DNA of 64,000 nt from Devosia yakushimensis (lineage in GTDB: Bacteria > Pseudomonadota > Alphaproteobacteria > Rhizobiales > Devosiaceae): the NCBI RefSeq assembly GCF_030159855.1, contig NZ_BSNG01000001.1, positions 1,984,001-2,048,000 of the forward strand, given 5' to 3'. A model generated the notes under the pieces. It saw nothing but the letters and a program-made list of their open reading frames with translations. It made no database searches and was not told the DNA's origin. Positions 59,567 through 64,000 of the stretch are shown here, in pieces; positions within the stretch are counted from its first letter, which is position 1, and the number at the start of each line of letters is the position of its first letter. The translations under genes were made by a program, and so were the position numbers.

Positions 59567-61051
59567 TTGGCAGAGATAGCGCGGCTGCATACGCCAGAGG
59601 AGAAATCCTTCCGTCTCGCTCCGCACAATGTGGAGGCTGAGCAGGCCCTGCTGGGCGCCATTCTGCTCAACAATGACGCCTTCTATCGTGTGTCGGACTT
59701 TCTCGAGCCCGAGCATTTCTACGAGCCTATCCACCGCGACATCTATGAGCTGGTAGGCAAGATCATCCGCGCCGGCAAATCGGCCGACCCCACCACCATC
59801 AAGACCCACCTGCCCGACCAGTTGCTGCCTGAGATGACCATGGCGCAATATCTGGCGCGCATGGCGGCTGAGGCCACCACCGTCATCAACGCGGCCGACT
59901 ACGGGCAGGCCATCTACGATCTCGCCATTCGCCGCAGCCTTATCCTCGTCGGTGAGGAAATGGTGTCGGAAGCCTATGAATCGGATGTCGAAATGACACC
60001 GGTCAAGCAGATCGAAAAGGTGGAAGGCGCCCTCTTCCAATTGGCCGAGAAGGGTCGCTATGACGGCGGCTTCCAATCATTCGGCACGGCCCTGCAGGCC
60101 TCTATCCGCATGGCCGGCGAAGCCTATCAGCGCGATGGGGGCCTGTCGGGCATTGCAACGGCCCTGGACGATCTCGACCGGCAGATGGGCGGGCTGCAAC
60201 GCAGCGACTTGATCATCCTGGCCGGACGCCCCGCCATGGGCAAGACATCGCTGGTGACCAATATCGCCTTCAACGTCGCCAAGGCGTGGAAGAGCGAGGT
60301 GCAACCCGATGGCCATGCAAAGACGGTCAATGGCGGCGTGGTTGGCTTTTTCAGTCTCGAAATGAGCTCGGAACAGCTCGCGACGCGTATCCTGGCCGAG
60401 CAGGCCGAAATTTCCTCCTCCGACATCAGGCGCGGCAAGATCCACGACAGCCAATTCACCAAGCTGGTTGATGTCTCCAATATGATGGCGCAGATGCCAC
60501 TTTATATCGACGACACCGGCGGCATCTCGGTGGCGCAGCTGGCGGCCCGGGCGCGGCGGCTCAAGCGGCAGAAGGGTCTCGATTTCATGATCGTGGACTA
60601 TCTGCAGCTCCTGTCCGGCTCCTCCAAGGCCTCCAGCCAGAATCGCGTGCAGGAACTGACCGAGATCACCACCACGCTCAAGGCGCTGGCCAAGGAGCTG
60701 GAAGTGCCGATCATCGCCCTCTCGCAGCTATCGCGACAGGTGGAAGCGCGCGATGACAAGCATCCACAGCTGGCGGATTTGCGCGAATCGGGCTCTATCG
60801 AGCAGGACGCTGACGTGGTGTTGTTCGTGTATCGCGAAGAATACTACCTCAAGAACAAAGAGCCCAAAGAAGGCACGCCGGAACACATGACCTGGCAGAG
60901 CGAAATGGAAAAAGTGCACGGCAAGGCCGAAGTCATCATCGCCAAGCAACGTCATGGTCCTACTGGTACAGTGCAATTAAGCTTTGAGGCGCAATATACC
61001 CGCTTCGGCAATCTGGCTCGGGCCGATTATCTTCCCGAGCGCATGGAATAG
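59567..61051 (+). CDS. dnaB: Replicative DNA helicase
   Basis: A hexameric helicase of 494 residues. The N-terminal domain (APHNVEAEQALLGAILLNNDAFY) is followed by a linker and a RecA-like ATPase domain: Walker A GRPAMGKTS at residues 220-228, FFSLEMSSEQLATRIL, Walker B FMIVDYLQLLSG, SQLSRQVEARDDKHPQLADLRESGSIEQDAD (arginine finger region), and IIAKQRHGPTGTVQLSF. The start is TTG at 59567 with GGGGAGG six bases upstream. It lies two bases before alr, so both are in one operon, after the ribosomal genes as in many Alphaproteobacteria. Confidence 0.97.
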   Translation: MAEIARLHTPEEKSFRLAPHNVEAEQALLGAILLNNDAFYRVSDFLEPEHFYEPIHRDIYELVGKIIRAGKSADPTTIKTHLPDQLLPEMTMAQYLARMAAEATTVINAADYGQAIYDLAIRRSLILVGEEMVSEAYESDVEMTPVKQIEKVEGALFQLAEKGRYDGGFQSFGTALQASIRMAGEAYQRDGGLSGIATALDDLDRQMGGLQRSDLIILAGRPAMGKTSLVTNIAFNVAKAWKSEVQPDGHAKTVNGGVVGFFSLEMSSEQLATRILAEQAEISSSDIRRGKIHDSQFTKLVDVSNMMAQMPLYIDDTGGISVAQLAARARRLKRQKGLDFMIVDYLQLLSGSSKASSQNRVQELTEITTTLKALAKELEVPIIALSQLSRQVEARDDKHPQLADLRESGSIEQDADVVLFVYREEYYLKNKEPKEGTPEHMTWQSEMEKVHGKAEVIIAKQRHGPTGTVQLSFEAQYTRFGNLARADYLPERME

Positions 61052-61053
61052 GC

Positions 61054-62184
61054 ATGGCGCTGACTTCGGGCCTTGGGGGCCAACTGAGCATTGATCTGGG
61101 CGCATTGGCCCGCAACTGGCGTGCGCTGGACCGCGTGAGCGCCGGCGCGCTGACGGCCGCGGTGGTGAAGGCCGATGCCTATGGCACCGGCATCACCATG
61201 GCCAGCAAGGCCCTGCATGCCGCCGGGGCGCGATTCTTCTTCACGGCAACGCCCGATGAGGGCATGGCCGTGCGCGCGGCTGTACCCGACGCCCATATCT
61301 TCGTGCTCAACGGGCTCTATCCGGGCGCTGCCAATCTCTATGTGCGGCAGAACCTGATGCCGGTCATTTCCTCGATGGCCATGCTCGAGGAATGGCTGGC
61401 CAAATGCGTCGAGCGCAACGAGGCCTATCCCTCCGCCTTCCATTTCGATACCGGCATGAACCGGCTGGGCTTCCGGCTCAATGAAGCAAGCGTGGTGCGC
61501 CAGCAGATCGAGACGCTCGGCTATGCGCCGCAAATGGTGATGAGCCATCTCGCCTGCGCCGATGTGCCCAACCACGAAAAGAATCGTACGCAACTGGCGC
61601 TGTTCAGCTCGCTGCTCAACCAATTCCCCGGCATTCCCGCTTCGCTCGCCAATTCGGCCGGGCTGATGACGGGGCGCGATTATCATTTCCAGATGGTGCG
61701 GCCCGGCATTGCGCTTTATGGCGGCCGCGCCGTCAATGGCCGCAAGAACCCGATGGCGGCCGTTGCGACCCTGCATGTGCCGATCCTGCAAGTGGTTGAG
61801 GCCCGCACCGGCGAGAGCGTGGGCTATGGCGCAACCTATTCGCTGTCGCGCAACAGCAAGCTGGCCATTATCGCGCATGGCTATGCCGATGGCTTCCTGC
61901 GCTCGCTATCGGGCACCAATTCGCGGCCCGGCGGCAAGGTGGCCATTCGCGGCAAGGTATGCCCGGTGATCGGACGGATTTCGATGGATATCTCCATCGT
62001 GGATATTACCGAGCTCGGCTCGGACCTGCCCTCTCCCGGGGAAGGTGCCGAAGTGCTGGGCAATCTGATCGGGGCAGACGACCAGGCTGATGCCGCTGGC
62101 ACTATCGGCTACGAAATCCTCACCTCGCTCCGGCAGGGCCGCTACAATCGAAGCTATGTCGGGGACGGAAACCTGCCGGGCTAG
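61054..62184 (+). CDS. alr: Alanine racemase
   Basis: A PLP enzyme of 376 residues that interconverts L- and D-alanine for peptidoglycan. K39 in AVVKADAYGTG binds PLP, Y258 in SVGYGATYS is the second base, and MVRPGIALYGG and GRISMDISIVDIT are conserved. The substitution of AYGTG for the usual AYGHG/AYGLG is common in this group. The gene begins two bases after dnaB. Confidence 0.96.
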   Translation: MALTSGLGGQLSIDLGALARNWRALDRVSAGALTAAVVKADAYGTGITMASKALHAAGARFFFTATPDEGMAVRAAVPDAHIFVLNGLYPGAANLYVRQNLMPVISSMAMLEEWLAKCVERNEAYPSAFHFDTGMNRLGFRLNEASVVRQQIETLGYAPQMVMSHLACADVPNHEKNRTQLALFSSLLNQFPGIPASLANSAGLMTGRDYHFQMVRPGIALYGGRAVNGRKNPMAAVATLHVPILQVVEARTGESVGYGATYSLSRNSKLAIIAHGYADGFLRSLSGTNSRPGGKVAIRGKVCPVIGRISMDISIVDITELGSDLPSPGEGAEVLGNLIGADDQADAAGTIGYEILTSLRQGRYNRSYVGDGNLPG

Positions 62185-62261
62185 GTCGTTCGCTATTTGT
62201 TCTTGCGAGCGATGCAGTTTGCAGCTAGCCTTCCGGCTTATTGCGCAATCGTGAGTTCCCA

Positions 62262-63662
62262 TTGGCCAAGTCCCGTTCCTCGTTCATCTGCCAGGCCTGT
62301 GGTGCCGTTTCGACCCGGTGGCAGGGGCGCTGCGATTCCTGCGGCGAATGGAACAGCATTGTCGAGGAGCTGACCGATAGCGGCGTCGGCGCCGGTCCCA
62401 AATCGGCCAAGGCCAATGGCAAGCCGACCAATCTGGTGCCGCTATCGGGGGAAACCGAAAGCGCCGCGCGCGTCGTCACCGGCATTGCCGAACTGGACCG
62501 GGTGACCGGTGGCGGTTTCGTCATGGGCTCGGCGCTGCTGGTGGGTGGCGATCCCGGCATCGGCAAATCGACGCTCCTGCTGCAATCGGCGGCGGCACTG
62601 GCCAATAGGGGCAAGCGTGTCGTCTATGTCTCGGGTGAAGAAGCGGTGGCGCAGGTGCGGCTGCGGGCGCAGCGGCTGGGCCTGGGCGAGGCCGAAGTGC
62701 TGCTGGCGGCCGAAACCAATGTCGAAATCATCCTGGCGACGCTAGAAAATGGCCCCGCCCCCGATCTTGTCATCATCGATTCGATCCAGACGCTGTGGAC
62801 CGACCGCGTCGATAGCGCACCGGGCACCGTAACCCAGGTGCGGACCTCGGCGCAGGCGCTCACCCGCTTTGCCAAGAAAAGCGGCGCGGCGGTGGTGCTG
62901 GTCGGCCATGTCACCAAGGATGGGCAGATTGCCGGCCCGCGTGTCGTCGAGCACATGGTCGATGCCGTGCTCTATTTCGAGGGTGACACCAGCCACACAT
63001 TCCGCATTCTGCGCGGCGTCAAGAATCGCTACGGCGCCACCGACGAAATCGGCGTCTTCGCCATGACCGAACTGGGGCTGGAGCAGGTCGCCAACCCCTC
63101 GGCGCTCTTTCTCGATCAGCGCGACGAAGGCGCGGCGGGTTCGGCCGTTTTTGCCGGCATGGAGGGCACGCGCCCCCTGCTGATCGAAATCCAGGCGCTG
63201 GTGGCGCCCTCCCCGCTCGGCACGCCGCGCCGGGCTGTAGTGGGCTGGGACAGCTCGCGCCTCTCCATGGTGCTGGCGGTGCTCGAGACGCGGTGCGGGG
63301 TCCGCATCGGCGCCAACGATATCTATCTCAATGTGGCGGGTGGGCTGAAGATCAACGAGCCCGCGGCCGACTTGGCGGTGGCCGCGGCGCTTATCTCATC
63401 GCTGACCGGTTCTCCGCTGCCCAAGGATTCGGTTTATTTCGGCGAAATTTCATTGGCCGGCGGAGTACGCCCGGTTGCCCATGGCTCGCTCAGGTTGCGC
63501 GAAGCGGGCAAGCTGGGCTTCAAGGCAGTCTCGACCGGCCGACTTGGCAATGCGGACCGCAATAGTGGGCTCGAGGTTTCCGAATTTACCGCATTGGCGG
63601 ACCTGGTGGGCCGTATTGCGGCCAATGGCAAGCCGCGCACGGACGAGCCGGAGCAGTGGTAG
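62262..63662 (+). CDS. radA: DNA repair protein RadA
   Basis: A protein of 466 residues from a TTG start (MAKSRSSFICQACG). The zinc finger is C10, C13, C24, C27. The RecA-like domain has Walker A GGDPGIGKST (95-104), the RadA-specific KNRYG motif in RGVKNRYGATDEIG, and a C-terminal Lon-protease-like domain (VNVAGG-type NVAGGLKINEPAADLAVAAAL). RadA drives branch migration in recombination repair. A TTG at 62241 is possible, but family members start at the MAKxxxxF position. It follows alr by 77 bases. Confidence 0.95.
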   Translation: MAKSRSSFICQACGAVSTRWQGRCDSCGEWNSIVEELTDSGVGAGPKSAKANGKPTNLVPLSGETESAARVVTGIAELDRVTGGGFVMGSALLVGGDPGIGKSTLLLQSAAALANRGKRVVYVSGEEAVAQVRLRAQRLGLGEAEVLLAAETNVEIILATLENGPAPDLVIIDSIQTLWTDRVDSAPGTVTQVRTSAQALTRFAKKSGAAVVLVGHVTKDGQIAGPRVVEHMVDAVLYFEGDTSHTFRILRGVKNRYGATDEIGVFAMTELGLEQVANPSALFLDQRDEGAAGSAVFAGMEGTRPLLIEIQALVAPSPLGTPRRAVVGWDSSRLSMVLAVLETRCGVRIGANDIYLNVAGGLKINEPAADLAVAAALISSLTGSPLPKDSVYFGEISLAGGVRPVAHGSLRLREAGKLGFKAVSTGRLGNADRNSGLEVSEFTALADLVGRIAANGKPRTDEPEQW

Positions 63663-63791
63663 GGGCGCGACAGTTCACGGCTTTCTGGGAAGATCGCACA
63701 TGCCGAGTGCCGTAAGCCTTGGCTTTGCAACACAAAGCGGCTAAACGAAGCCCAAGAAGCCGGGGCGGCAACTGGAGCTAAGCGAAGACAT

Positions 63792-64000
63792 ATGCTGACA
63801 GCGTTCGACGTTGGTGTTGGTGTGCTGGTGCTGATTTCGGCAATTCTGGCCACCGCGCGGGGCCTGACCCGCGAAGTCCTGTCGCTGGCGACCTGGGCCG
63901 GTTCGGCCGCCATCGCCATCTATATGTGGCAGTACCATCCCGAAATCGCCCGGCAATATATTGCCGAGCAGATCGTTGCCGATATCGCCACGGTAGTCGT
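63792..64000 (+). CDS. cvpA: CvpA family membrane protein, N-terminal part
   Basis: The first 69 residues, cut by the right edge. MLTAFDVGVGVLVLISAILATARGLTREVLSLATWAGSAAIAIYMWQ matches the two N-terminal transmembrane helices of CvpA, first described for colicin V production and now linked to envelope homeostasis. In Alphaproteobacteria cvpA usually follows radA, as here, and is often followed by purF. Confidence 0.9.
   Translation, partial: MLTAFDVGVGVLVLISAILATARGLTREVLSLATWAGSAAIAIYMWQYHPEIARQYIAEQIVADIATVV

Overview
This is a chromosomal segment of a GC-rich alphaproteobacterium. Three conserved gene blocks point to the order Hyphomicrobiales, and the protein sequences remind me most of Devosia or a close relative: rpoZ-rsh, lptF-lptG-lptD-surA-pdxA-rsmA, and fabD-fabG-acpP-fabF-mltG-yicC-gmk followed on the other strand by rpsF-rpsR-rplI-dnaB-alr-radA-cvpA. 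The genus is an inference made without any search. I see no prophage, insertion sequence, CRISPR array or plasmid function, and most of the DNA is housekeeping.

Layout. 1-5.1 kb: the start of the stringent-response enzyme Rsh (running off the left edge), rpoZ, a NYN-domain protein, a DUF1007 protein, an unknown exported protein, and dapA-smpB. 5.3-12.3 kb: envelope genes, namely a lytic transglycosylase, an alpha/beta-hydrolase that lacks its catalytic residues, a large OmpA-type protein with four internal repeats, and a porin. 12.7-16.5 kb: a short-chain dehydrogenase facing an amino-sugar operon (GntR regulator, SIS-domain isomerase/deaminase, NagA) with a pair of candidate operators upstream. 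16.8-26.2 kb: mixed accessory genes (SRPBCC protein, GlsB-like protein, oleate hydratase, lipoprotein, tRNA-Ser, glutathione transferase, TSUP permease, molybdopterin oxidoreductase, membrane protein) broken up by palindromic repeats. 26.4-29.9 kb: a guanidinium exporter behind a recognisable guanidine-II (mini-ykkC) riboswitch, then a YqiJ/flotillin/GFA operon. 29.9-35.4 kb: a DEAD-box helicase, ndk-tautomerase, and a surface protein with an inverse-autotransporter-like barrel fused to a beta-helix. 35.6-41.6 kb: ABC-F protein, cupin, metallopeptidase, YitT, holC and pepA. 41.8-64 kb: LPS export and outer-membrane assembly, pdxA, rsmA, an MFS transporter, the fatty-acid and cell-wall cluster, and the ribosomal protein, replication and repair cluster ending in a partial cvpA.

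How the genes work together. LptF/G/D, the SurA-like chaperone, porin, OmpA-type protein, MltG, Slt and Alr all build or maintain the envelope. DapA feeds lysine and diaminopimelate synthesis. FabD, FabG, AcpP and FabF supply acyl chains. NagA and the SIS protein return amino sugars to central metabolism. Rsh and RpoZ link nutrient stress to transcription.

The observations I consider most worth checking are: the inverse-autotransporter-like beta-helix protein; the guanidine-II riboswitch in front of the SMR exporter; the four-repeat OmpA protein; the degenerate alpha/beta-hydrolase; the operator pair at the amino-sugar operon; a YqiJ-like gene that appears to start at ATA; a frame-disrupted small gene; and a family of multi-hairpin intergenic repeats with a compensatory base change between copies.
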